From an uncultured Pseudomonadota bacterium (GTDB taxonomy: Bacteria > Pseudomonadota > Alphaproteobacteria > Rs-D84): a stretch of DNA of 13,076 nucleotides. The DNA lies in contig CAMOXB010000074.1 of the NCBI GenBank assembly GCA_946628805.1, forward strand, positions 1 through 13,076. Reading direction: 5' to 3'. Under the pieces are notes generated by a model. The model did no database searches. It was not told the DNA's origin and saw nothing but the letters and a program-made list of their open reading frames with translations. Numbering within the stretch: the first letter of the stretch is position 1; the number at the start of each line of letters is the position of its first letter. This document shows positions 6,787 through 12,999 of the stretch, piece by piece. The position numbers were made by a program, and so were the translations under genes.

Positions 6787-9087
6787 TTAATCGCCAGTCC
6801 CAGTACTATCAGTTGTGTCTTCGACAGTGACATTAACGCATGTATTATTTTCTTTCACGTTTGTTAAACCGCCAGACGCAACCGTTCCAGTCCCACACAA
6901 TGCGCACCCGCCAAGCGATGTTCTGTATTGCGCATCCGAACAAGATGACAAACACGCACCATTAAATACACTGTATCCCGAATTACATTTACACATAGTA
7001 TTCACATAACCACCAATCGTTCCATTTGCATCAACCGTTTTGTTTTCTGTTCCTTGTTGGTATTCGGAATTATCTGGACATAGTAACGATTGATAGAATA
7101 TTTCTGAAATACCATTAATCAATAATGACTGTTTTTTTGATTCCTTCTGGTCAGCACTAAGATCTGTTTGACTATCAACAGAAGCAACTTTATCCCACAT
7201 ATCCATATCATATGCAAATACCGCATATCCACATGTCAATGCAACGTTATAGCACGCACCGGTCATAACACGATACACATTTTCAATTGATGCAGATGTT
7301 GTCATTGATGCAATTTGCGTATTTTGTTGGTTATAGCAATCACGAACATCCGCCATACAAGTTGATGCATAATCTGAAATAATTTGTGATTGCGATGCCT
7401 TGATATTAACCATTGCGCGTTGAATATAATTTATAACAACATCATTATACGGCATATATGTCGATGTTTTACCATTTGAAGAATATGTATAATCTTGACA
7501 TCTATCCAACACAGAACGACACAAGCCGCCATCTTTAAATGTTGCACCCATACCAATTTTTTGCATTAAATAATTAACAACACATGCACCGTCGTTTGTC
7601 GAACAACCTGTATTACCCTTTGAATTTTTAATAAATTCTTCATCAATTTTTGCGTTGTTATATTCCGACATAAATTCACTTATTTTTGCGATATTTTGCC
7701 CCAATACAACATTTCCGTTTTCATCGATAAATTTCTTGGTTGGATCAAGACATTTTACATAGTTTTCACCACATACCATATCGTCTAACATACATGTTTC
7801 CAGCGCACCAACACAGCCTTTGATATCATACTGGTTTTTATTTTGTAACACCGCCAAGCGCGCCTTTTGCAGCATTAAATTCGCACTGCGCACGTTATTT
7901 TTTAATGTTTCATTTAATTTATTTAAACCTTGTTCATATGCGATACAGTCTTTATCAATCGCCAAATCATAATTACCCGAAATTTGATCTTCTGTTCCAC
8001 CAGCATCTTTACAGCGACTGATAACCGCTTTGCAACGTTTTTTTGCTTCGTTATAAAGAGCCTTGCCACGTTTTGACGATATATCATTATTGGAATTAAA
8101 CATATCCAGTGAAAACATATCTGATGAATCCGATGAAAAATCCAAATCCATATCTAACAAAGAATCCATTGTATTCGATGAAGTCAATGTTGTTGACGAC
8201 GTTGGATCTTTAATCATATCGGCAATATCATCTAACATTGAACGTGTTTGGGTATTATCTTTGGTTTTACCCATTTCCAGTTCCGCTTCGGTTGCAGACA
8301 TAATCGCGCGAATTTCGTCTGCAGACAATCCAACATAACGAATACGCTGTGCAACATCATTTAATTCAACATTTGCGTCTTCAACCGCCTTTTGTGCCTT
8401 GGCATAACGATCCAGGTTTGCCGAACACGAACATCTTTTTTGATTTGTATCAACAACCGCACAGAATTGATCCATACATTCGTTATATTGTGCCTGGCAC
8501 GTATTGTTCAAATCTGACGTTTTTTCCAAAATATCTTTTGCAGTCGCCAAAGATTCTGCCGTTACAGTTTTTTGTTGTTTATTACCAAAAATCGAAGCAC
8601 GCGATTTAATACCACGAACTTGTTCATCAATATTCGAACCTGTTTGAATACCCGTGTCGCCAATTATCGCACGGCCACCAACTACCGCTGTTGATGCACG
8701 CAATGTGATGCCTGCACGACGAACAGCAGGATTACTGTTAATGCTGGACGCTTCTGTGCGTGCACTGCGTCCGACAGTATTCACCGCATCACTTAATGTT
8801 GCACGTGCGGTTGTGCTTTTACCACGATTTGTCACCGAACGTGAAACAACATTTGTTTTTTGAATATCAGAATTTGATACCGGCATATTGCGTGAAACAC
8901 TGCGTGAAATTGTGCCTGCATGACTATCAACGCGCGCCGAACGATTTTTCGCCACCGATTCCACACGTTGATCGGTTGTATTTGTATTATTTTTTGTTGG
9001 AATTGTCCGGGATATAGTGGTATCTACCGCAAAAGCATTTGCGGTGCAAAATAATCCGGCGAAAAGATATAACGAAATCTTTCTCAT
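6787..9087 (-). CDS. large exported cysteine-rich protein with repeated C-x6-C motifs and EGF-like tail
   Basis: I do not recognise a named family. With the ATG at 9087 the protein has 766 aa and starts with a clear Sec signal peptide (MRKISLYLF, cleavage plausible after NAFA near residue 20). An upstream in-frame ATG at 9120 is rejected because the promoter lies between the two. After the signal, residues about 25-170 are basic and rich in Ser and Arg, with repeated short units such as ISRT, SRSV and RSAR. Seven C-x6-C motifs follow, near 197-204, 352-359, 425-432, 439-446, 523-530, 577-584 and 612-619, mostly in helix-like segments. An acidic Ser/Asp/Met stretch lies near 306-338. The C-terminal 75 residues resemble EGF-like or growth-factor-receptor cysteine domains (CKCNSGYSVFNGACLSSC). 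It is probably a periplasmic or surface protein with many disulfides. The ribosome site AAGGA (9093-9089) lies unusually close to the start. Confidence 0.8.
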   Translation of the reverse strand: MRKISLYLFAGLFCTANAFAVDTTISRTIPTKNNTNTTDQRVESVAKNRSARVDSHAGTISRSVSRNMPVSNSDIQKTNVVSRSVTNRGKSTTARATLSDAVNTVGRSARTEASSINSNPAVRRAGITLRASTAVVGGRAIIGDTGIQTGSNIDEQVRGIKSRASIFGNKQQKTVTAESLATAKDILEKTSDLNNTCQAQYNECMDQFCAVVDTNQKRCSCSANLDRYAKAQKAVEDANVELNDVAQRIRYVGLSADEIRAIMSATEAELEMGKTKDNTQTRSMLDDIADMIKDPTSSTTLTSSNTMDSLLDMDLDFSSDSSDMFSLDMFNSNNDISSKRGKALYNEAKKRCKAVISRCKDAGGTEDQISGNYDLAIDKDCIAYEQGLNKLNETLKNNVRSANLMLQKARLAVLQNKNQYDIKGCVGALETCMLDDMVCGENYVKCLDPTKKFIDENGNVVLGQNIAKISEFMSEYNNAKIDEEFIKNSKGNTGCSTNDGACVVNYLMQKIGMGATFKDGGLCRSVLDRCQDYTYSSNGKTSTYMPYNDVVINYIQRAMVNIKASQSQIISDYASTCMADVRDCYNQQNTQIASMTTSASIENVYRVMTGACYNVALTCGYAVFAYDMDMWDKVASVDSQTDLSADQKESKKQSLLINGISEIFYQSLLCPDNSEYQQGTENKTVDANGTIGGYVNTMCKCNSGYSVFNGACLSSCSDAQYRTSLGGCALCGTGTVASGGLTNVKENNTCVNVTVEDTTDSTGTGD

Positions 9088-9100
9088 TTCCTTGTGTGTA

Positions 9101-9109
9101 ATTATAACA
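9101..9109 (-). promoter_or_regulatory. predicted extended -10 promoter for the 766-aa exported protein
   Basis: The minus strand reads TGTTATAAT (9109-9101): a perfect -10 hexamer with the TG extension. No good -35 is visible, only a T-run, as is usual for extended -10 promoters. Transcription would begin near 9094, 7 nt before the ATG at 9087, so the gene has a very short leader. The position downstream of the rpmA terminator makes it an independent transcription unit. Confidence 0.6.
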
Positions 9110-9140
9110 TAAAAAATCATATAAAAAAAGCAGATTTAAC

Positions 9141-9163
9141 AAAAAACCGCCCGATTGGGCGGT
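9141..9163 (-). terminator. rho-independent terminator of rplU-rpmA
   Basis: Downstream of rpmA on the minus strand a hairpin with stem ACCGCCC/GGGCGGT (9163-9146, loop of four) is followed by six T residues (9146-9141). This is a textbook intrinsic terminator. The same stem recurs after the two other minus-strand genes to the right. Confidence 0.88.
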
Positions 9164-9185
9164 AAAAATAACAAAATATTTTTTA

Positions 9186-9452
9186 TTATTTGGATTCGCT
9201 TTCTGGAACGACTGAAACAGTCTTTCTGTCGCCGTTGCCACGTTTAAATGTGACAATACCTGCGATTTTTGCGAACAAAGTGTGGTCTTTACCCATACCA
9301 ACATTCAATCCAGGATGAACAGATGTTCCACGTTGACGAATGATGATGTTTCCTGGGATAACGTGAGATCCACCACTTTTCTTCACACCCAATCTGCGTC
9401 CGGCTGAATCGCGTCCGTTTGTTGATGCGGAACCCGCTTTCTTATGTGCCAT
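9186..9452 (-). CDS. rpmA: 50S ribosomal protein L27
   Basis: This 88-aa protein begins [20 protein letters not shown] and contains [33 protein letters not shown] and a basic C-terminal part. These are the hallmarks of bacterial L27, which sits near the peptidyl transferase centre. The N-terminus has no Firmicutes-type cleavable extension. Length is typical (about 85-90 aa). A strong ribosome site, AAGGAG, lies 7 nt before the ATG. It is the second gene of the usual rplU-rpmA pair, 31 nt after rplU, and is followed by an intrinsic terminator. The obg GTPase gene that often follows in other bacteria is absent here. Confidence 0.98.
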   Translation of the reverse strand: MAHKKAGSASTNGRDSAGRRLGVKKSGGSHVIPGNIIIRQRGTSVHPGLNVGMGKDHTLFAKIAGIVTFKRGNGDRKTVSVVPESESK

Positions 9453-9483
9453 AATTTAACTCCTTAGGTTTGTGGGTCTGTCC

Positions 9484-9783
9484 TTAGGCCTTGATTGATT
9501 TAATTTTCAAAACTGTGATAAACTGACGATGACCGGCAGTTCTGCGATAGTTTTGACGACGTTTCTTTTTGAACACCAAGATTTTATCATCACGTTTTTG
9601 TTCGATAACATCTGCAACGACAGATGCGCCCGCAACAAAAGGTGTTCCAACTTTATCACCAACCATCAAAACTTGATCGAAAGTGACAGAACCTGTGGCG
9701 TCTAATTTTTCAACTTTAACGATATCGCCTTCGCTTACACGATATTGTTTGCCACCGGTTTGAAAGATTGCAATGTTTGCCAT
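9484..9783 (-). CDS. rplU: 50S ribosomal protein L21
   Basis: This 99-aa protein starts [20 protein letters not shown] and ends with the basic stretch [16 protein letters not shown], characteristic of L21, which binds 23S rRNA in the large subunit. Length is typical (about 100 aa). The ribosome site is weak (GAGAAAG a few nt before the ATG). A strong promoter lies about 65 nt upstream and drives rplU and rpmA together. The predicted leader is about 57 nt and begins inside a repeated 21-bp sequence, so the operon may be regulated there. Confidence 0.98.
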   Translation of the reverse strand: MANIAIFQTGGKQYRVSEGDIVKVEKLDATGSVTFDQVLMVGDKVGTPFVAGASVVADVIEQKRDDKILVFKKKRRQNYRRTAGHRQFITVLKIKSIKA

Positions 9784-9824
9784 TATACTTTCTCTTTTGT
9801 TTTATTTGTTAACTTAAAATATCG

Positions 9825-9845
9825 TTTTGTCGAATATTTTATGCA
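9825..9845. repeat. 21-bp direct repeat, copy A (over the rplU transcription start)
   Basis: This copy matches 9878-9898 at 20 of 21 positions (plus-strand consensus TTTTGTCGAAWATTTTATGC plus a final A). It starts just downstream of the rplU -10 element and covers the predicted transcription start near 9840. It could be an operator, but nothing identifies a binding protein. Confidence 0.7.
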
Positions 9846-9846
9846 A

Positions 9847-9874
9847 ATTATACATACAAAACACCAAAAGTCAA
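9847..9874 (-). promoter_or_regulatory. predicted rplU-rpmA promoter (sigma70 type)
   Basis: On the minus strand TTGACT (9874-9869) and TATAAT (9852-9847) are separated by 16 bp. This is the closest match to consensus of the promoters called here, fitting strong expression of ribosomal proteins. The predicted start is near 9840, giving a leader of about 57 nt. The promoter lies exactly between the two copies of a 21-bp direct repeat. Confidence 0.75.
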
Positions 9875-9877
9875 ATA

Positions 9878-9898
9878 TTTTGTCGAAAATTTTATGCA
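9878..9898. repeat. 21-bp direct repeat, copy B (upstream of the rplU -35 element)
   Basis: This is the second copy of the element at 9825-9845, 53 bp away start to start and differing at one position. It begins 4 bp upstream of the -35 element. The spacing is close to five helical turns, so both copies would lie on the same DNA face. Confidence 0.7.
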
Positions 9899-9922
9899 TT
9901 TTGCAATAAATACAAATTACGG

Positions 9923-10029
9923 TGTCATTGCGAGCGTCAGCGTGGCAATCCATATACAATTTTGATTATAAAACGAATTTTATTTTTATGGATTCCCACG
10001 TCAGCCCTTCGGGCTTACTCGGAATGACA
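9923..10029. repeat. REP-like palindromic element, full-length copy
   Basis: Two nested arm pairs make a 107-bp imperfect palindrome. The outer pair is TGTCATTGCGAG (9923-9934) with CTCGGAATGACA (10018-10029), one mismatch. The inner pair is CGTGGCAATCCAT (9941-9953) with ATGGATTCCCACG (9988-10000), one mismatch. A small AGCCC/GGGCT hairpin sits at 10003-10015, and the centre is AT-rich. Such GC-rich intergenic palindromes are common dispersed repeats in AT-rich genomes. A shorter relative lies at 12748-12793. No gene is visible in the interval 9900-10311. Confidence 0.8.
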
Positions 10030-10049
10030 TTGGTTGGTTGACTAGCTAT

Positions 10050-10210
10050 GATTCCAGATAATAAATTCCGCCCCCATGGGGAGGGGGACCACGAAGTGGT
10101 GGCGGGGGTATTCTGGATTATCCGTCTATAAGAACGGATGGGATTAACCCCCTCCCGTCCGCTTTCGCTTCGCTACAGCGAGACGGCACTCCCCCATTCT
10201 GGGGGTGAAC
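10050..10210. repeat. cluster of GC-rich stem-loops
   Basis: This non-coding stretch contrasts in composition with the AT-rich genes. It holds hairpins ACCAC-GAA-GTGGT (10088-10100), ATCCGT/ACGGAT (10120-10139), CCGTC/GACGG (10155-10186) enclosing TCGCT/AGCGA, and CCCCC-ATTCT-GGGGG (10191-10205). It opens with GATTCCAGA, which recurs at 12809-12817 at the same relative place in the other repeat region. It may be part of a composite dispersed repeat. A structured RNA cannot be excluded. Confidence 0.55.
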
Positions 10211-10228
10211 CTTTCTTCCTCTCATCTT

Positions 10229-10253
10229 CGCCACCCCGCCCCAGGCGGGGAAC
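10229..10253. repeat. 25-bp GC-rich hairpin element, copy 1
   Basis: The 25 bp are identical to 12934-12958. The core is a perfect stem CCCCGCC-CCA-GGCGGGG (10234-10250). It lies just downstream of the terminator of the 773-aa protein gene, as copy 2 lies just downstream of the terminator of the gene to the right. It lacks an adjacent T-run, so it is not itself a standard terminator. Confidence 0.75.
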
Positions 10254-10264
10254 AGTATGACCCC

Positions 10265-10292
10265 AGAAAAAAAACACCGCCCAAACGGGCGG
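10265..10292 (-). terminator. rho-independent terminator of the 773-aa exported protein gene
   Basis: On the minus strand, 20 nt after the stop, a CCGCCC-GTTT-GGGCGG hairpin (10292-10277) is followed by GTG and a run of eight T residues (10274-10267). It shares its stem with the terminators at 9141-9163 and 12971-12994. Confidence 0.85.
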
Positions 10293-10311
10293 CGGAATCG
10301 ATTTTTTGGAT

Positions 10312-12633
10312 TTAATTGTTACCCCAGCCACGCAATTTGAATTGTCTCTCTTCTATTTCATCTTGCAAGCCTATTATACCAGCATTATACGTTCCTAAAT
10401 TAGTCGCACAATCTTTATCTTTATCGTATTTAAACTCTTTTGTTGTTAACGTGTTAATTATCCCAATATCTTTACTTAACTGATCTTTTTCAGTTTTTGT
10501 ACACTTTTTATTATTTATTCTATCAGACAAAGCAGTGTAATTTGAACGTAAACAATACAATGTTCCTTCTCTATCTTTACCAGAACAATTTGTATACTGT
10601 GATGTTTTTGATGAACCGCCACCCAATAATCCAGACGATGAAGATTCATCATCTTTTGCGCCGGCTGCTTGCAATTTCGCAGTCAAAGTCGCCTTTTCCA
10701 GTTGTGTCTTTAAACGGCGTAATGTTGCAGACAAATATTCGTATTGCTTGTACATCTGTTGCGAAATTACTGTTGTTTTCAAACCAATAATTTCTTTGAT
10801 TGTTTCAACCTGTCCTGAATCAACACGATTAGATTTGTTAGGCTCCGATTTGCATTTTTTTATTAATGCTTTTTTCTCTTCATCTTTTTTATCTTTACAC
10901 AAATCATTGCCTTCGCATATTTTATCGCAACGCTTTTTCTTTTCGTCGTCTGTTTCTAATTTTTGCGTAAGTGTTTCAAAACCTGCATTAAATTGGTGCG
11001 TATCACATATTGCATAAATTGGCGATATATAACCACAATCTGAATCTTCCGATTTAAGATTTGGATCTTTATCACCAGTCAAATCAACACAAAATGCATA
11101 ACTATTTCCAGACCCTTTGGCAACATTTTTACTTGATACTGCCTTTTGCAAAACATCAATATTGCTGTCAACATTGCAATATCTCATCATCTTTTCTTTG
11201 GTCATAGATTTTGTTTTATTTGGTTCTTTTTGATTTAACCAGACATCAAGTTTATCGATATCAACAAGGCCTGCACCATTTTTATTTTTTGTTCGGCGCG
11301 CAAATAATGCCGACGAATCCAGCGCACCCGACGCACACGCAACAATTGTCGTATTTCCATTATCGGTGGAATATTCAGCGTTCACCCAGCCTTCATAAAC
11401 ATCTTCGCCACTGCTTAATACTTTTAACAGCGTACATGGCTGACAATTGTTTGTCGGATTGTTTAAGCAATTCTGAACACAATTATTGCATTTTGCTGCA
11501 TCAGCCTCTCCATCTACGTCACACCAGTGTTCAACATTACATTTTTTTATACAATCATTATTAAGACCACCTGTACAAACTTCTGGGACGGCCTTGGAAC
11601 CACCACTTGAATCAGGATATCTTATTTGACCACCTGGCATTCTTGGGCACATATATTGTCCCCAACGATTACATGAATTATTTAACATCATATAGATATC
11701 TGATAAATCAACACCAACAAATTGCGCCAATTCCAGCGCATCATAAACGTTATCAATTGTTTCATCATACGGATTCAAAAATTCCAACGCCAATTCACGC
11801 CATTTTTTTACACGTTTTGGACCGGTACAATTATTACCACGTGGATCACATCCGGCATATTCAAACGCCGTATTCATCACGGTTTTTAATTCTTTTAATT
11901 GGACTTCGGCGTTTTCCAGTTCGGTCATAACCTGGCCTGTAATTTTCTGGCGTTCCAGAATATCTGCCGATATACCACGATTTATCGCATCTTGTTGATA
12001 TGCAGATATGCCAGCTTCATTTTCCATTGCTGCCGATGTTGCCGCCGATTTCATACTTTCAATCGCAGCCGCGCTTTGTGCAGCCTGTTGCGCCAATGCC
12101 GCCTGGATTTGTTGTTGTGATTCGGCTTGCTGTTGCTGCATTTGTAATTGCATTTGTTGCACTTGCTGTTGCATTGCCGCCATTTGCTGTTGCGATTGTT
12201 GTGCCGCCGCAGCCGCTGCCGCCTGTTGCGCTGCTGCATTTTGTTCGTTTACCTTTGCAGTTGACGATGCAACCAATTGCGCAGTCATATATTGCACCAA
12301 ATCATTACCATATTGCTTGCAATTTTCATTTGATTGAACACATCCCGTAACAATCGCCGATGCGACAGATGCGTCCGTGCATCCACCATTTCCACACTTT
12401 GGTTGTGCGCAACGCAAAACCACCGCATTACAATTCCCAAAATCTGCCTTGGCGGACGTATTATTACCATCATAACGTCCATTAGACATGGTTGCCCATT
12501 GATTATTGTATGCCGTTGACGGATTAAAAGCTGTTAAATTAGACCCGGCTGTTGTTGCGACAGGCCCCGCCGCATTTACACAAAACGGCGCAAAACATAA
12601 TATTGCGGTTAAAAAGCGCGATAAGTTTTTCAT
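10312..12633 (-). CDS. large exported protein with Gln/Ala-rich coiled coil and cysteine clusters
   Basis: I do not recognise a named family. From the ATG at 12633 the protein has 773 aa and begins with a Sec signal peptide (MKNLSRFLTAILCF, cleavage plausible after VNA near residue 21). The open frame extends 29 codons further upstream, but that stretch encodes no signal at its start and overlaps the likely promoter. Residues about 68-105 hold two C-x6-C motifs (CNAVVLRC, CVQSNENC). Residues about 128-206 are an extreme Gln/Ala stretch, probably a long coiled coil. A cysteine-dense region lies near 320-400, and a Lys/Glu/Asp-rich charged region with more cysteines near 555-600. A second possible coiled coil lies near 625-660, followed by a Ser/Gly linker (about 663-676). 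It is probably a periplasmic or surface protein. The C-x6-C motif and short leader are shared with the 766-aa protein; further homology is unclear. Confidence 0.8.
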   Translation of the reverse strand: MKNLSRFLTAILCFAPFCVNAAGPVATTAGSNLTAFNPSTAYNNQWATMSNGRYDGNNTSAKADFGNCNAVVLRCAQPKCGNGGCTDASVASAIVTGCVQSNENCKQYGNDLVQYMTAQLVASSTAKVNEQNAAAQQAAAAAAAQQSQQQMAAMQQQVQQMQLQMQQQQAESQQQIQAALAQQAAQSAAAIESMKSAATSAAMENEAGISAYQQDAINRGISADILERQKITGQVMTELENAEVQLKELKTVMNTAFEYAGCDPRGNNCTGPKRVKKWRELALEFLNPYDETIDNVYDALELAQFVGVDLSDIYMMLNNSCNRWGQYMCPRMPGGQIRYPDSSGGSKAVPEVCTGGLNNDCIKKCNVEHWCDVDGEADAAKCNNCVQNCLNNPTNNCQPCTLLKVLSSGEDVYEGWVNAEYSTDNGNTTIVACASGALDSSALFARRTKNKNGAGLVDIDKLDVWLNQKEPNKTKSMTKEKMMRYCNVDSNIDVLQKAVSSKNVAKGSGNSYAFCVDLTGDKDPNLKSEDSDCGYISPIYAICDTHQFNAGFETLTQKLETDDEKKKRCDKICEGNDLCKDKKDEEKKALIKKCKSEPNKSNRVDSGQVETIKEIIGLKTTVISQQMYKQYEYLSATLRRLKTQLEKATLTAKLQAAGAKDDESSSSGLLGGGSSKTSQYTNCSGKDREGTLYCLRSNYTALSDRINNKKCTKTEKDQLSKDIGIINTLTTKEFKYDKDKDCATNLGTYNAGIIGLQDEIEERQFKLRGWGNN

Positions 12634-12649
12634 CTCTCTTACTGACAAG

Positions 12650-12676
12650 TTTATCACAAAAAAAGATTGGTGTAAA
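12650..12676 (-). promoter_or_regulatory. possible promoter of the 773-aa exported protein gene
   Basis: On the minus strand TGTGATAAA (12658-12650) resembles an extended -10, and TTTACA (12676-12671) a -35 with a short 15-bp spacer. The transcript would start close to 12643, about 10 nt before the ATG at 12633. The -10 matches only four of six consensus bases, so the call is weak, but the arrangement parallels the other exported-protein gene. Confidence 0.35.
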
Positions 12677-12747
12677 GCGGCAACTAATGGTTTTATGAAT
12701 AAAAATCTTTTTAAAGACAAATTCTTGAAAACAAAAAAAGTTCTATA

Positions 12748-12793
12748 TCATTGCGGGCGTCAGTCATTTGGGCTTCCTCGGAATGACATTGGT
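12748..12793. repeat. REP-like element, short copy with internal deletion
   Basis: The left end (CATTGCGGGCGTCAG) and right end correspond to the ends of the 107-bp palindrome at 9923-10029. The right 24 bp (12770-12793) match 10011-10034 at 23 positions. The inner arms and AT-rich centre are missing. The interval 12634-12999 contains this and other repeats, and I see no gene there. Confidence 0.7.
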
Positions 12794-12826
12794 GTTCTAA
12801 TGTGCAACGATTCCAGAAAACGGGTT

Positions 12827-12843
12827 CTCCCCCCGTGGGGGAG
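12827..12843. repeat. perfect GC-rich hairpin
   Basis: CTCCCCC-CGT-GGGGGAG forms a 7-bp stem with a 3-nt loop. It lies 10 nt after GATTCCAGA (12809-12817). The corresponding place in the other repeat region (10070-10087) carries a related C-run, ATGGGG and G-run. Confidence 0.65.
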
Positions 12844-12933
12844 TTTGCGTAGCAAGAGGGGGGTCATCTGGTATTTTCATTTCAGCGAACGACTGGAACC
12901 ACCTGTTTTTTTTCAACCCTCCCCGTCGCTTCG

Positions 12934-12958
12934 CGCCACCCCGCCCCAGGCGGGGAAC
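12934..12958. repeat. 25-bp GC-rich hairpin element, copy 2
   Basis: Identical over 25 bp to 10229-10253, including the stem CCCCGCC-CCA-GGCGGGG (12939-12955). It lies about 22 nt below the terminator hairpin of the gene that ends at 13000; copy 1 has a 26-nt gap to its own terminator hairpin. Confidence 0.75.
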
Positions 12959-12970
12959 CAATATGAACCA

Positions 12971-12994
12971 AAAAAATACCGCCCAACGGGCGGT
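12971..12994 (-). terminator. rho-independent terminator of the gene at the right edge
   Basis: On the minus strand a perfect ACCGCCC-GTT-GGGCGGT hairpin (12994-12978) is followed by A and a T-run (12976-12970). It begins 6 nt after the stop codon of the partial gene at 13000-13076. Confidence 0.85.
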
Positions 12995-12999
12995 TATTT

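Noticed and set aside
9088..9120. Upstream in-frame ATG at 9120 for the 766-aa protein
   Set aside because: It would add 11 residues before the signal peptide and lies upstream of the predicted -10 element, with no ribosome site.
9827..10027. 66-codon plus-strand open frame in the rplU upstream region
   Set aside because: It spans the rplU promoter, the direct repeats and the REP-like palindrome, so chance is the best explanation.
9923..10029. Insertion sequence ends
   Set aside because: No transposase gene lies between or near the arms and no target-site duplication is visible. At most this is a non-autonomous REP/MITE-like element.
9923..10292. CRISPR array or tRNA/structured RNA gene in the GC-rich interval
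   Set aside because: The repeats are palindromic and unequal, without regular spacers, and I cannot fold a tRNA cloverleaf; dispersed repeats explain the region better.
12634..12720. Upstream in-frame ATG at 12720 for the 773-aa protein
   Set aside because: It would place 29 residues before a well-formed signal peptide and overlaps the possible promoter.
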